From positions 8,220,415-8,284,414 of the forward strand of contig NZ_KI421511.1 of the NCBI RefSeq assembly GCF_000473265.1: a stretch of 64,000 bases of DNA. The letters are read 5' to 3'. This DNA comes from Amycolatopsis thermoflava N1165 (lineage in GTDB: Bacteria > Actinomycetota > Actinomycetes > Mycobacteriales > Pseudonocardiaceae). Positions 17,270-25,508 of the stretch are shown piece after piece (position 1 is the stretch's first letter; every line of letters starts with the position of its first letter). The notes under the pieces are model-generated. The model saw only the letters and a program-made list of their open reading frames with translations, was not told the origin of the DNA and made no database searches. The translations under genes and the position numbers were made by a program.

Positions 17270-18679
17270 ATGGCTCGAAACGAAGGCCGGCACCGCGTCG
17301 CACGCCGGACCAAGATCGCGACCCTCGCGGTCGGACTGGCGCTCGCGGCCGCGGGCGTCACCGTCGCCACCACGACCGGCGACACCGGTCAGGCCGGCGC
17401 CGACGAGGTCGATCCGGCGTTCTTCGTCGACATCACCACGGTCGCGCCGAACGTGACCGAGGTGCGGCCGAACCGCCGCGCCTCCACCGGCACGTTCACG
17501 GTCGACTGCGGCCGCAACGAGAACGGCCACTACAACCCCGACAACTTCATCGCCCAGCCGGGCGTGCGCAACGGCGCCCAGCACCTGCACGACTACGTCG
17601 GGAACCTGTCCACCAACGCCGACTCCACCAACGAAAGCCTGCTGCGCGCCGGAACCACCTGCCGCAACGGGGACAAGTCCGCCTACTTCTGGCCGGTGGT
17701 GCGGATCGACCGCGAGGACGCCGAGGAGGCGAACCCGCCCGAGGACGAGGCCGAGCTCGACGCCCAGCGCGCCGAGGCCGAGCAGACCGAGGACGTCGCG
17801 CAGGTCGAGTGCCCGGACGTGGCCAGCCAGCTCGCCGAGGTCCCCGAGCAGGCCATGGCGACCGTGGACACCGAACTGGACGCGCTGGACCAGCAGGAGG
17901 CGGCCGCCGACGAGCGGATCGCGGCCGACCCCGCGGCCGAGGCGGCGGTGCTGGAACCCTTGCGGCAGCAGCGGTCCGCGAGCCTGGACCGCATCAGTCA
18001 GGCGACCGGGCAGCCCGTCGACCCGGCGCAGGCCACCTGCGCGGTCGAGGACGCCCAGCGCCAGGGAGTCCCCAACGGCGACGAGAACAGCGACGGCGAC
18101 GACGCGGAGCAACCGCCTGCCGACGACAACAGCGAGATCGGCGGCAATGACGGGGAGATCCAGCTGCCCGAGTCGGTGAACATCACCTTCCGCGGCAGCC
18201 CGGTCGGCCCGGTGCGGGCCATGCCGAAGTTCCTGCGCGTGCTCTACGGCGACGCCAAGCAGGGCACGAACGGCCCGCGCAACGCCCGCGCCAGCTGGAC
18301 GTGCACCGGGTTCGAGGACCGGCTCATCGACAAGTACCCGATCTGCCCGGAAGGCAGCAAGGTCGAGCGCATCCACGACTTCCCGAGTTGCTGGGACGGC
18401 CGCAACATCGACAGCGCCAACCACCGCGACCACATCGTCTTCCCCGAGGCCAACGGCCGGTGCAGGCGCGGGTTCGTGGCCGTGCCGCAGCTGCGCATCA
18501 CGCTGGTCTACGACATCCCACGCGACGTCCAGGTCGCCGGACAGTACAAAGTGGACTCCTTCCCGGAGGAGAGCCACAACCCGCGGTCCGACCACGACGA
18601 CTTCGCCAACGTGATGTCGCAACGGATCATGAACCGCCTCGTGTGGTGCATCAACCGCGACCGCACCTGCGGTGAGTGA
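17270..18679 (+). CDS. DUF1996 secreted protein
   Basis: This 469-residue exported protein has a signal segment at residues 1-40 and a DUF1996 domain beginning near residue 45, with conserved features such as QHLHDYVGN and later FPSCWDGRNIDS plus HRDHIVFP. A long acidic, glutamine- and alanine-rich insert (about residues 150-300) splits the domain. The ATG at 17270 has GAGGTG 9 bases upstream, so it is chosen over the GTG at 17258. DUF1996 has no assigned reaction. The upstream ECF promoter links it to the neighbouring sigma factor regulon. Confidence 0.82.
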   Translation: MARNEGRHRVARRTKIATLAVGLALAAAGVTVATTTGDTGQAGADEVDPAFFVDITTVAPNVTEVRPNRRASTGTFTVDCGRNENGHYNPDNFIAQPGVRNGAQHLHDYVGNLSTNADSTNESLLRAGTTCRNGDKSAYFWPVVRIDREDAEEANPPEDEAELDAQRAEAEQTEDVAQVECPDVASQLAEVPEQAMATVDTELDALDQQEAAADERIAADPAAEAAVLEPLRQQRSASLDRISQATGQPVDPAQATCAVEDAQRQGVPNGDENSDGDDAEQPPADDNSEIGGNDGEIQLPESVNITFRGSPVGPVRAMPKFLRVLYGDAKQGTNGPRNARASWTCTGFEDRLIDKYPICPEGSKVERIHDFPSCWDGRNIDSANHRDHIVFPEANGRCRRGFVAVPQLRITLVYDIPRDVQVAGQYKVDSFPEESHNPRSDHDDFANVMSQRIMNRLVWCINRDRTCGE

Positions 18680-18688
18680 AAGAAGTCT

Positions 18689-18713
18689 GAACCGCGCGGC
18701 GGCGGCGGACGTG
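18689..18713 (+). promoter_or_regulatory. ECF-type promoter of the second lipoprotein operon
   Basis: GAAC (18689-18692) is followed by 17 nt and CGTG (18710-18713). It lies 42 bp before the lipoprotein ATG and just after the DUF1996 stop. It matches the two other promoters of this block in spacing. Confidence 0.6.
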
Positions 18714-18754
18714 TGCATTGCGCCGGAAGCGAATTCCCCGAGAAGGAGACGACC

Positions 18755-19633
18755 ATGACCGCGCGCAACGTCCTGCCCGCTGCCGCACTCGCCGGACTCG
18801 CCCTGCTCCCCGCGTGCGGGCAGGGCGAGCGCGGCCAGGCCGCCGCCCCGGTCGTGATCCAGCAGGCGGCCGCCGCCCAGCCCGCCGTCGGGCTGGTCGC
18901 GTCCGACGTCGACGGGCTCGGCCCGGTCCTCACCGATTCCAACGGCATGACCCTCTACCGCTTCGACCGCGACACCGCGCGGCCGCCCAAGTCCGCGTGC
19001 GCGGGCGAATGCGCCACCACCTGGCCGCCGGTGGTGGCGACCGGGGCGGTGGACGTGCGCGGGGTCGACGCGAAGCTCGTCGGCACGGTCGCGCGCGCCG
19101 ACGGCACCCAGCAGGTCACGGTCAACGGCTGGCCGGTCTACCGCTACGCCAAGGACACCGTGGCCGGCGACGCCAAGGGCCAGGGCGTCGGCGGCACCTG
19201 GGCGGCGATCACGCCGACCGGGGCGAAGGCCGCCACCCCGGAGACCGCGATCCGCACCACGAACATCCCCGGCCTGGACACCGTCCTCACCGACGGCGAC
19301 GGCCGCACGATCTACCTGTTCACCAAGGACGGCAAGAACCCGCCGAAGCCCACGTGCGAGGGCCAGTGCGCCACCACCTGGCCGCCGGTCGTGGCGCGCG
19401 GGGAGACCCGCGTCGAGGGCGTCGACCCGAAGCTGGTCGGCACGGTCACCCGGCCGGACGGGACCGAGCAGGTCACCGTCGGCGGCTGGCCGGTCTACAC
19501 CTACGCCCAGGACACCGCGCCCGGCCAGGCGAACGGCCACACCGTCGGCGGCACCTGGTTCGCCATCGAGACCAACGGCTGCAAGGTCGCCGCGGAGAAG
19601 AAGCCACTCGCGGCCGCGCCGAGCAGTTACTGA
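18755..19633 (+). CDS. PF03640 secreted-repeat lipoprotein, two domains
   Basis: This 292-residue lipoprotein has a signal peptide ending in the lipobox LLPAC near residue 22. Two tandem PF03640 domains follow, each with MTLYRFDRD or TIYLFTKD, the pair CATTWPPVV, and a WPVY(R/T)YA(K/Q)D turn. The ATG at 18755 has AAGGAG seven bases upstream. It is a larger relative of the lipoprotein at 15175-15690. It leads the operon with the second sigma/anti-sigma pair. The repeated Y/W- and C-containing motifs suggest binding of a metal or redox group, which is inference. Confidence 0.85.
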   Translation: MTARNVLPAAALAGLALLPACGQGERGQAAAPVVIQQAAAAQPAVGLVASDVDGLGPVLTDSNGMTLYRFDRDTARPPKSACAGECATTWPPVVATGAVDVRGVDAKLVGTVARADGTQQVTVNGWPVYRYAKDTVAGDAKGQGVGGTWAAITPTGAKAATPETAIRTTNIPGLDTVLTDGDGRTIYLFTKDGKNPPKPTCEGQCATTWPPVVARGETRVEGVDPKLVGTVTRPDGTEQVTVGGWPVYTYAQDTAPGQANGHTVGGTWFAIETNGCKVAAEKKPLAAAPSSY

Positions 19634-19657
19634 TCCCCCAGCGAGGAGTGAGTGCGG

Positions 19658-20209
19658 ATGCCGGTGCTACGCGCCGCGAAACGGACGGCGGTCGCCGACG
19701 AGGCCCTGATCCGGACGCTGTACGAGGAGCACGGGCGGGCGCTGCTCGCCTACGCCAACCGGCTCACCGGCGACCACGCCGCGGCCGAGGACGCCGTGCA
19801 GGAGACCCTGGTGCGGGCGTGGCGGCACCCGGACACGCTCGTCAACGGCAAGGGTTCGGTGCGCGGCTGGCTGCTGACGGTGGTGCGCAACATCGTCGCC
19901 GACCGGTTCCGCGCGAAGGCCGCCCGGCCCGCGGAGGTCGCGGAGGCGCCCGCGGCGCCGCCGGTCGCGGCCGACCACTCCGACGCCGTGGTGAACTCGA
20001 TGGTCGTGCTCGACGCGATGGACCGGCTGTCGCCGGAGCACCGGGACGTGCTGACCGAGATCTACTTCCGCGGCCGCAGCGTCGCCGAAGCGGCGGAGAC
20101 CCTGGGGGTCCCGCCGGGCACGGTGAAGTCGCGGTCGTACTACGCGCTCAGAGCGATGCGCCAGACGTTCGGCGGCCGCGGGGCCGCGGTCGGAGAGGTG
20201 GCCGGATGA
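19658..20209 (+). CDS. ECF RNA polymerase sigma factor, second copy
   Basis: This 183-residue ECF sigma factor has region 2 (YEEHGRALLAYANRLTG, then AEDAVQETLVRAWRHPD) and region 4 (LSPEHRDVLTEIYFRGRSVA, then ETLGVPPGTVKSRSYYALRA). The ATG at 19658 has GAGGAG at a good distance. An in-frame GTG at 19652 is too close to it. It follows the lipoprotein by 24 bp and overlaps its anti-sigma gene (ATGA). It is clearly paralogous to the factor at 15852. Confidence 0.92.
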   Translation: MPVLRAAKRTAVADEALIRTLYEEHGRALLAYANRLTGDHAAAEDAVQETLVRAWRHPDTLVNGKGSVRGWLLTVVRNIVADRFRAKAARPAEVAEAPAAPPVAADHSDAVVNSMVVLDAMDRLSPEHRDVLTEIYFRGRSVAEAAETLGVPPGTVKSRSYYALRAMRQTFGGRGAAVGEVAG

Positions 20210-20880
20210 CGATCCACGATCCCGGAGCGCTCGCCGCCTACCTGCTCGAAGCGCTCGAGCACGAGGAGATGCGAGCGATGCAGCGGCACCTGAACTCCTG
20301 CCGTCGTTGCCAGGCCGAGGTGGCGTCCCTGCGGATGGCGCGCGCGGCGCTGGAGGTCGTCCCGCCGGAGGCGATGCTGGACGGGCCGCCCGACGGCGGG
20401 GACCTGCTGCTGCAGCGCACGCTCGGCCAGGTCCGCCGCGAACGCGACTCGCGGGTGCGGCGCAACCGGCTGGTGGCCGGGGCGGCGGCGGTCGCGGTCG
20501 CGATCGCGCTGGGCGCGGGCGGCGTGGTGCTGGGCCGGACGACGGCGCCGCCCACGGTGACCGCGCAGGAGCCGGGCACGCGGACGGTGTCCGGCACGGA
20601 CGCGGTGACCGGTGCGACGATGTCCGTGGCGGTGCGGCCCGCCGCCGGGTGGGTCCGGCTGACGGCGTCCGTGGGCGGCATCCCGGCAGGTCAGAAGTGC
20701 CGCCTGGTGGTCGTCGCCCGCGACGGTTCGCGCGTCGAGGCGGGCAGCTGGCTCGTGTCCCCGGCAGGCGAACGGGACGGCACTGCCCTGGACGGTTTCG
20801 CGCTCGTGGCGCCCGCCGAGGTGACCGCGGTGGTGGTGGAAAACCTCGACGGACGGCGGTTCGTGGAGCTGCCGCTCTGA
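20206..20880 (+). CDS. Anti-sigma factor, second copy
   Basis: This 224-residue single-span membrane protein has an N-terminal zinc-finger-like domain with HLNSCRRCQAEV (Hx3CxxC complete), a membrane segment near residues 85-108 and an extracytoplasmic domain resembling that of the anti-sigma at 16409. It begins inside the sigma stop codon. Unlike the first anti-sigma, the metal ligands look canonical, so it may sense redox state or zinc through them. Confidence 0.88.
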   Translation: MTIHDPGALAAYLLEALEHEEMRAMQRHLNSCRRCQAEVASLRMARAALEVVPPEAMLDGPPDGGDLLLQRTLGQVRRERDSRVRRNRLVAGAAAVAVAIALGAGGVVLGRTTAPPTVTAQEPGTRTVSGTDAVTGATMSVAVRPAAGWVRLTASVGGIPAGQKCRLVVVARDGSRVEAGSWLVSPAGERDGTALDGFALVAPAEVTAVVVENLDGRRFVELPL

Positions 20881-20908
20881 GGTGGCCGCCGTCCCGGGTG
20901 GAGAGGGC

Positions 20909-21325
20909 TCAGGAGACTCGCGTGTAGACCAGTTCGAAGTCCAGTTCCCAGTCCCCGTCCGGCATCCGCTTCTCCCACGCGCCGTCGATCCGGTCGCTGT
21001 CCGCGCTGAACACCCCGGTGAACCGCTGCGCGAAGTCCAGCGGCGTGAAGTCCGCGGTCTCCCGCCGCAGCGTCCACCGCGCGCCGTCGAAGGTCATGGC
21101 GTACAGGCGGCTCACCCCGCGCGAGTCGAAGTAGTGCTGGGTGTACCCGCCGTCCGCCGGGCCGACCAGCGACAGGCTGTCCGGCACCTCGGGCAGCGGC
21201 ACCTCGGTGCGCTGCGCCAGATAGGCACCGTCCAGGATCCACTCGAACACCGACCGGGCGGGCGGCGCGCCGGGGAACCCGACCTCGACCGTCCACTCGC
21301 CGACGAAGATCTCCAGATCGCTCAT
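20909..21325 (-). CDS. DUF1579-like small beta-barrel protein
   Basis: This 138-residue cytosolic protein begins MSDLEIFVGEWTVEV and contains FEWILDGAYLAQRTEV and YTQHYFDSRGV. This matches the DUF1579/lipocalin-like group of small barrels. No catalytic residues are obvious. It is convergent with the anti-sigma gene and stands apart from the two-component system on the other strand. Confidence 0.6.
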   Translation of the reverse strand: MSDLEIFVGEWTVEVGFPGAPPARSVFEWILDGAYLAQRTEVPLPEVPDSLSLVGPADGGYTQHYFDSRGVSRLYAMTFDGARWTLRRETADFTPLDFAQRFTGVFSADSDRIDGAWEKRMPDGDWELDFELVYTRVS

Positions 21326-21407
21326 CCGGGCCACCCCCAGCCAGTCGCGAACAGCCAGGGTACCGCCGCCCAGGTAACTCTCAGGAAACTGTGGCACGGT
21401 TGTCTGC

Positions 21408-22085
21408 GTGCGAATTCTGGTTGTCGAGGACGAGGCGCCGCTGGCGGACGCGATCGCGCGCGGGCTGCGCCGGGAAGGCATGGCGGTGGACGTCGCCCTC
21501 ACCGGCGACGAGGGGCACGAGAAGGCGAGCATCACACGCTACGACGTGGTGCTGCTCGACCGCGACCTGCCCGGGATGTCGGGAGACGAGCTGTGCCGCC
21601 AGATCGTCTCCTCCGACGAGCTGACCCGCGTCCTCATGCTGACCGCCAGCGGCACGGTCTCCGACCGCGTCGAGGGCCTGTCCCTCGGCGCCGACGACTA
21701 CCTGGCCAAGCCGTTCGCCTTCCCGGAGCTGGTCGCCCGCGTCCGCGCGCTCGGCCGCCGCGCCACCCCGGCCGCGCCGCCGCTGCTCACGGTCGGCGAC
21801 GTCGAGCTCGACCCGGCCAAGCGCACCGTCCGCCGCGCCAGCGGCCCGGTCGACCTGACCCGCAAGGAGTTCGGCGTCCTGGAGGTCCTGATGTCCGCCA
21901 AGGGCGCGGTCGTCAGCAGCGAGGAGCTGCTGGAGCGGGTGTGGGACGAGAACGCCGACCCGTTCACCACGACCGTGCGGGTCACGGTGATGACCCTGCG
22001 CAAGAAGCTGGGCGAACCTGGAATCATCGAGACCGTGGTGGGATCCGGGTACCGGGCACGCGACACCGGCCCCGCGAAGGGGTGA
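21408..22085 (+). CDS. OmpR-family response regulator
   Basis: This 225-residue regulator has a receiver domain (ILVVEDEAPLADAI; phosphoacceptor Asp in VVLLDRDLPGMSG; Lys in YLAKPF) and a winged-helix DNA-binding domain from about residue 125 (LTRKEFGVLEVLM, then TTVRVTVMTLRKKLGEPG). GTG start at 21408. Its stop overlaps the kinase start in a GTGA junction. The stimulus is unknown. Confidence 0.95.
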   Translation: MRILVVEDEAPLADAIARGLRREGMAVDVALTGDEGHEKASITRYDVVLLDRDLPGMSGDELCRQIVSSDELTRVLMLTASGTVSDRVEGLSLGADDYLAKPFAFPELVARVRALGRRATPAAPPLLTVGDVELDPAKRTVRRASGPVDLTRKEFGVLEVLMSAKGAVVSSEELLERVWDENADPFTTTVRVTVMTLRKKLGEPGIIETVVGSGYRARDTGPAKG

Positions 22086-23221
22086 GTTCGCGCTCGACAC
22101 GCACGCCGGTGCGCAGCCTGCGGGCGCGCATCACGCTGCTCGCGACCGGGCTGGCGGCCGGCGTGAGCCTCGTGCTGCTCTGGCTGGCCTGGACGCTGGT
22201 CGGCGACGCCGTGGCGGCGGTGCCGCAGATGCCGCCGGGCACGGTCGTGCGCGTCGACGGCGTGGACGTGGACGCCGCCGCGCTGGCCACGCACCTGCGC
22301 GACCACGCGCGGGACAAGATGCTGCTCGCCGGGACCATCGCGTTCTGCTGCGTGGTGCTGGCCACCGCGATCCTGGCCTGGACGTTCACCTCGCGCGTGC
22401 TGCGCCCGCTGCGGGACATCACCGGCACCGCGCGGCGGTTGTCGGTCGAGTCGCTGGGCGAGCGCATCGGCGAGGTCGACGCACGCGGCGAGCTGGCCGA
22501 GCTGGCGCAGACCTTCGACGCGATGCTCGACCGGCTGCAGTCGGCGTTCGAGGCGCAGCGGCACTTCGTCGCCAACGCCAGCCACGAGCTGCGCACCCCG
22601 CTGTCGGTGATCCGCACCGAACTGGACGTCACGCTCGCCGACGACCAGGCCGACACCGCCGAGCTGCGGCGCATGGCCGGCGTGGTGCGGGACGCGACCG
22701 AGCGGGCCAACCAGCTCGTCGGGTCGCTGCTGCTGCTCGCCCGCACCGACGGCGCCGGGCTGGTGGTGACCGAGCCGGTCGACCTCGCCGCGCTGGTCGC
22801 GAGCGCGTGGCGGGCGGTGTCCGGGGAGGCCGACCAGCGCGGCCTCAAAACGACCTTCCACGTCGAGCCCGCCTGGACCACGGGCGATCCCGCGCTGCTG
22901 GAGCGCATCGCGGGCAACCTGCTGGAGAACGCGGTGCGGCACAACGTCGACGCCGGCTGGATCGAGGTCACGACCCAGGCCGGGGAGCAGTGGGCGACGC
23001 TGCGGGTGCGATCCTCCGGCGGGCTGGTCGACCCGCAGGCGGTGGACGAGCTGTTCGAGCCGTTCCGCCGCGCGGGCGTGGCACGCACCGCCCGGCACGG
23101 CGCCGGCCTCGGGTTGTCGATCGTGCGCGCGGCGGTCGAGGCGCACGACGGGCTGGTCGCCGCGGAACCGGTGGTCGGCGGCGGGCTGTCCGTCACCGTC
23201 CGGCTGCCCGCGACCCGCTGA
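22082..23221 (+). CDS. Sensor histidine kinase
   Basis: This 379-residue kinase has two membrane segments (about 13-38 and 75-98) around a short extracytoplasmic loop, then a HAMP region, a HisKA box with the phosphorylated His in FVANASHELRTPLSVIR, and an ATPase domain with the N box NLLENAVRHN and AGLGLSIVRA. The G1 box reads RSSGGLVD in place of the usual DNGPG-type motif, which may lower ATP affinity. It forms a two-component pair with the regulator before it. Confidence 0.93.
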   Translation: MSSRSTRTPVRSLRARITLLATGLAAGVSLVLLWLAWTLVGDAVAAVPQMPPGTVVRVDGVDVDAAALATHLRDHARDKMLLAGTIAFCCVVLATAILAWTFTSRVLRPLRDITGTARRLSVESLGERIGEVDARGELAELAQTFDAMLDRLQSAFEAQRHFVANASHELRTPLSVIRTELDVTLADDQADTAELRRMAGVVRDATERANQLVGSLLLLARTDGAGLVVTEPVDLAALVASAWRAVSGEADQRGLKTTFHVEPAWTTGDPALLERIAGNLLENAVRHNVDAGWIEVTTQAGEQWATLRVRSSGGLVDPQAVDELFEPFRRAGVARTARHGAGLGLSIVRAAVEAHDGLVAAEPVVGGGLSVTVRLPATR

Positions 23222-23236
23222 GTTACGGTGCTGGGC

Positions 23237-24049
23237 ATGGTCCCTTCCATCCGGTTGAACAACGAGATCGAGCTGCCCGCACTCGGGTTCGGCGTGTACA
23301 AGCTGCCCGACGACGAGGTCGAGTCCGTGATGCACGTGGCGATGGAGGCCGGCTACCGCAGCTTCGACACAGCGACTCTTTACGGCAACGAGCGCGGCGT
23401 CGGCGCTGCGGTGCGGTCGTCCGGCCTGCCGCGCGAGGAGCTGTTCGTCACGACCAAGCTGTGGAACACCGAGCACGGCTACGACCGGGCGCTGAAGGCG
23501 TTCGACGGCAGCCTGGAGCTGCTCGGGCTCGACTACGTCGACCTGTACCTGATCCACTGGCCGGTGCCGGGGCAGGACCGCTACGTCGAGACGTGGCGCG
23601 CGCTGGAGAAGATCCTCGCCGATGGCAGGGCGAGCGCGATCGGCGTGTCCAACTTCCAGATCCCGCACCTGGAGCGGCTGATGGCCGAGACCGAGGTCGT
23701 GCCCGCGGTCAACCAGGTCGAGCTGCACCCGGGCCTGCAGCAGGCGGCGCTGCGCGGCTTCCACGAGGAGCACGGCATCGTGACCGAGGCGTGGAGCCCG
23801 CTCGCCCGCGGCAGGCAGCTGGACCACGAGGTGATCACCACGATCGCCCGCAAGCACGGCAAGACCCCGGCTCAGGTGGTGCTGCGCTGGCACATCGAGA
23901 TGGGGCACATGGTCATTCCGAAGTCGGCCACCCCGAGCCGCATCCGGGAGAACATCGACATCTTCGACTTCGAGCTGGACTCGCACGACATCGCCGGGAT
24001 GGCGACGCTGGAGGCCGGCGACCGCCACGGCCCCCACCCGGACGCGTGA
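23237..24049 (+). CDS. Aldo/keto reductase
   Basis: This 270-residue NADPH-dependent reductase of the AKR superfamily has the catalytic tetrad visible: Asp in YRSFDTATLYGNE, Tyr in the same stretch, Lys in VTTKLWN, and His in LIHWPVPG. The C-terminal cofactor loop reads IPKSATPSRIREN. The ATG at 23237 is preferred over the GTG at 23228. The family matches 2,5-diketo-gluconate reductase-like enzymes. It stands alone between the kinase gene and a MarR gene. Confidence 0.9.
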   Translation: MVPSIRLNNEIELPALGFGVYKLPDDEVESVMHVAMEAGYRSFDTATLYGNERGVGAAVRSSGLPREELFVTTKLWNTEHGYDRALKAFDGSLELLGLDYVDLYLIHWPVPGQDRYVETWRALEKILADGRASAIGVSNFQIPHLERLMAETEVVPAVNQVELHPGLQQAALRGFHEEHGIVTEAWSPLARGRQLDHEVITTIARKHGKTPAQVVLRWHIEMGHMVIPKSATPSRIRENIDIFDFELDSHDIAGMATLEAGDRHGPHPDA

Positions 24050-24053
24050 GGTA

Positions 24054-24068
24054 ATTCGCACCACGAAC
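24054..24068 (+). promoter_or_regulatory. MarR operator in front of its own gene
   Basis: ATTCG-N5-CGAAC differs by one base from the perfect half-site pair GTTCG-N5-CGAAC found twice upstream of the LLM gene. It lies 16 bp before the marR start, fitting autoregulation. Confidence 0.65.
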
Positions 24069-24083
24069 TGTTAGCCTGGTGGA

Positions 24084-24536
24084 ATGCCCGCACAGGATGA
24101 CGGCCGGATGGGGATCGTGACCGCGCTGGTGCGGTCCACGTTCCTGGTGAACGCGGTGTATTCCGAATCGGCCAGGGAGTACGGCATCACGATGCCGCAG
24201 GGGCAGCTGTTGTGCGTGCTGATGGCGCGGCCCTACGGCATGACCGAGCTGGGCGCGGTGCTGCGGCTGGCGAAGTCGAGCCTCACCGGGCTGGTCGACC
24301 GCACCGAACGCAACGGCCTGGTGCGCCGCGAGCCGGATCCGCGGGACACCAGGGCGGTCCTGGTCGCGTTGACGCCGGAGGGGAAGCGGCTGGCGGCGGA
24401 GTTCTACGCCGAGACCTGCCGCCGGATCGAACAGCTGCCCGCTGGGCTCGACGCCGCCGACCGCGACCGGCTCGCGGACCTGCTCGGCCGGGTCGTGACG
24501 GACAACGAGGTGCCCCCGGTCTTCCTGGACCACTGA
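24084..24536 (+). CDS. MarR-family transcriptional regulator
   Basis: This 150-residue winged-helix dimer has its recognition helix region at LRLAKSSLTGLVDRTERNGL and the wing at RREPDPRDTRAVLVALTPEG. It is flanked by three copies of GTTCG-N5-CGAAC-like sites, one before its own start and two before the next gene. The regulator probably represses both itself and the LLM oxidoreductase until a ligand binds. Confidence 0.9.
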   Translation: MPAQDDGRMGIVTALVRSTFLVNAVYSESAREYGITMPQGQLLCVLMARPYGMTELGAVLRLAKSSLTGLVDRTERNGLVRREPDPRDTRAVLVALTPEGKRLAAEFYAETCRRIEQLPAGLDAADRDRLADLLGRVVTDNEVPPVFLDH

Positions 24537-24545
24537 CCACTTGCA

Positions 24546-24582
24546 GTTCGTACTGCGAACCGTTATTGTTCGTAGTACGAAC
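24546..24582 (+). promoter_or_regulatory. Tandem MarR operators before the LLM oxidoreductase
   Basis: GTTCG-TACTG-CGAAC (24546-24560) and GTTCGTAGTACGAAC (24568-24582) are inverted repeats 22 bp apart, about two helical turns. The second is a full palindrome around a central G. They lie between marR and the start of the LLM gene. Confidence 0.75.
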
Positions 24583-24595
24583 TGGAGGGATTCAC

Positions 24596-25507
24596 ATGAC
24601 TGCACCTGACGTGGTTTTCGGGTTCGGCGCGCACACCGGCGTCGACGAGGTGCCGGAGCTGCTGCGCATGGCCCGGCGCGCGGACGCCGACGGGCTCGAC
24701 CTGGTCTCGCTGTCCGACCACCCCTACTTCGGGAGCCGGCTGGACGCCTACGCGACCATCGGGTTCCTGCTCGGCAACACCGAGCGCATCGCGGGCTTCG
24801 CCAACGTCACCAACCTGCCGCTGCGGCCCCCGGCGATGCTGGCCAGGACGGTGACGACCCTGTCGGCGCTGTCCGGTGGCCGGGTCGTGCTCGGGATGGG
24901 CGCGGGCGGGCTGCCGGACCGGATCGCCGACATGGGCGGGCGGCGGTTCACCCCGGCCGAGGCGGTGGAGGCCTTCGAGGAGGCGATCCTGCTGGTCAAG
25001 AGCCTGGCCGGCGGCGGAGAGCCGGTGACCCACGAGGGGCGGCACTACCGGGTGCGCGACATCGAGCCCGCGCCGGTGGCCGCGCCGCCGGTGTGGACCG
25101 GGTCGGTGGGGCGGAAATCGCTCGCCGCGACCGGCCGCGTGGCCGACGGCTGGCTGCCGGGCCACGCGGCGGACTGGCTGAGCGAGCGGTACCGCACGTC
25201 GCGGCCGGTGATCGACGAGGCGGCGGCCGCGGCAGGCCGCGACCCGCGCGAGGTCCGCACGATCCTGAACTTCCCCGGCCGGATCACCGACGCGCCGCTG
25301 GCGAAGACGCGGGACGACGAGGGCCGCTGGATCGGCGGGTCCGTGGACCAGTGGGTCGAGGAGCTGACCTCGGGCGTGCTCGAACACGGGATGTCCGGCT
25401 TCATCCTGTTCCCACCGGGCCACGCCGCCCACGACGACGTGTCCCTCGGCCGCTGGGCCCGCGAGATCGTGCCGGCGGTTCGCGAGATCGTCGCCAAGGA
25501 GGCCTAG
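24596..25507 (+). CDS. LLM-class (luciferase-like) oxidoreductase
   Basis: This 303-residue TIM-barrel protein is of the bacterial-luciferase/F420-dependent group: VVFGFGAHTGVDEVPELLRM at the N-terminus, LSDHPYFG, and the barrel signature GGRVVLGMGAGGLPDRIADM near residue 95. The ATG at 24596 has CTGGAGGG just upstream. Cofactor F420H2 or FMNH2 cannot be told apart here. Two MarR operators lie upstream, so it is probably induced by a small aromatic or oxidant ligand. Confidence 0.88.
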   Translation: MTAPDVVFGFGAHTGVDEVPELLRMARRADADGLDLVSLSDHPYFGSRLDAYATIGFLLGNTERIAGFANVTNLPLRPPAMLARTVTTLSALSGGRVVLGMGAGGLPDRIADMGGRRFTPAEAVEAFEEAILLVKSLAGGGEPVTHEGRHYRVRDIEPAPVAAPPVWTGSVGRKSLAATGRVADGWLPGHAADWLSERYRTSRPVIDEAAAAAGRDPREVRTILNFPGRITDAPLAKTRDDEGRWIGGSVDQWVEELTSGVLEHGMSGFILFPPGHAAHDDVSLGRWAREIVPAVREIVAKEA

Positions 25508-25508
25508 G

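Noticed and set aside
16364..19540. A very long minus-strand ORF (about 1058 codons) covering the sigma, anti-sigma, DUF1996 and lipoprotein genes
   Set aside because: It is the GC-rich shadow of well supported plus-strand genes. Its translation is low-complexity and has no domain.
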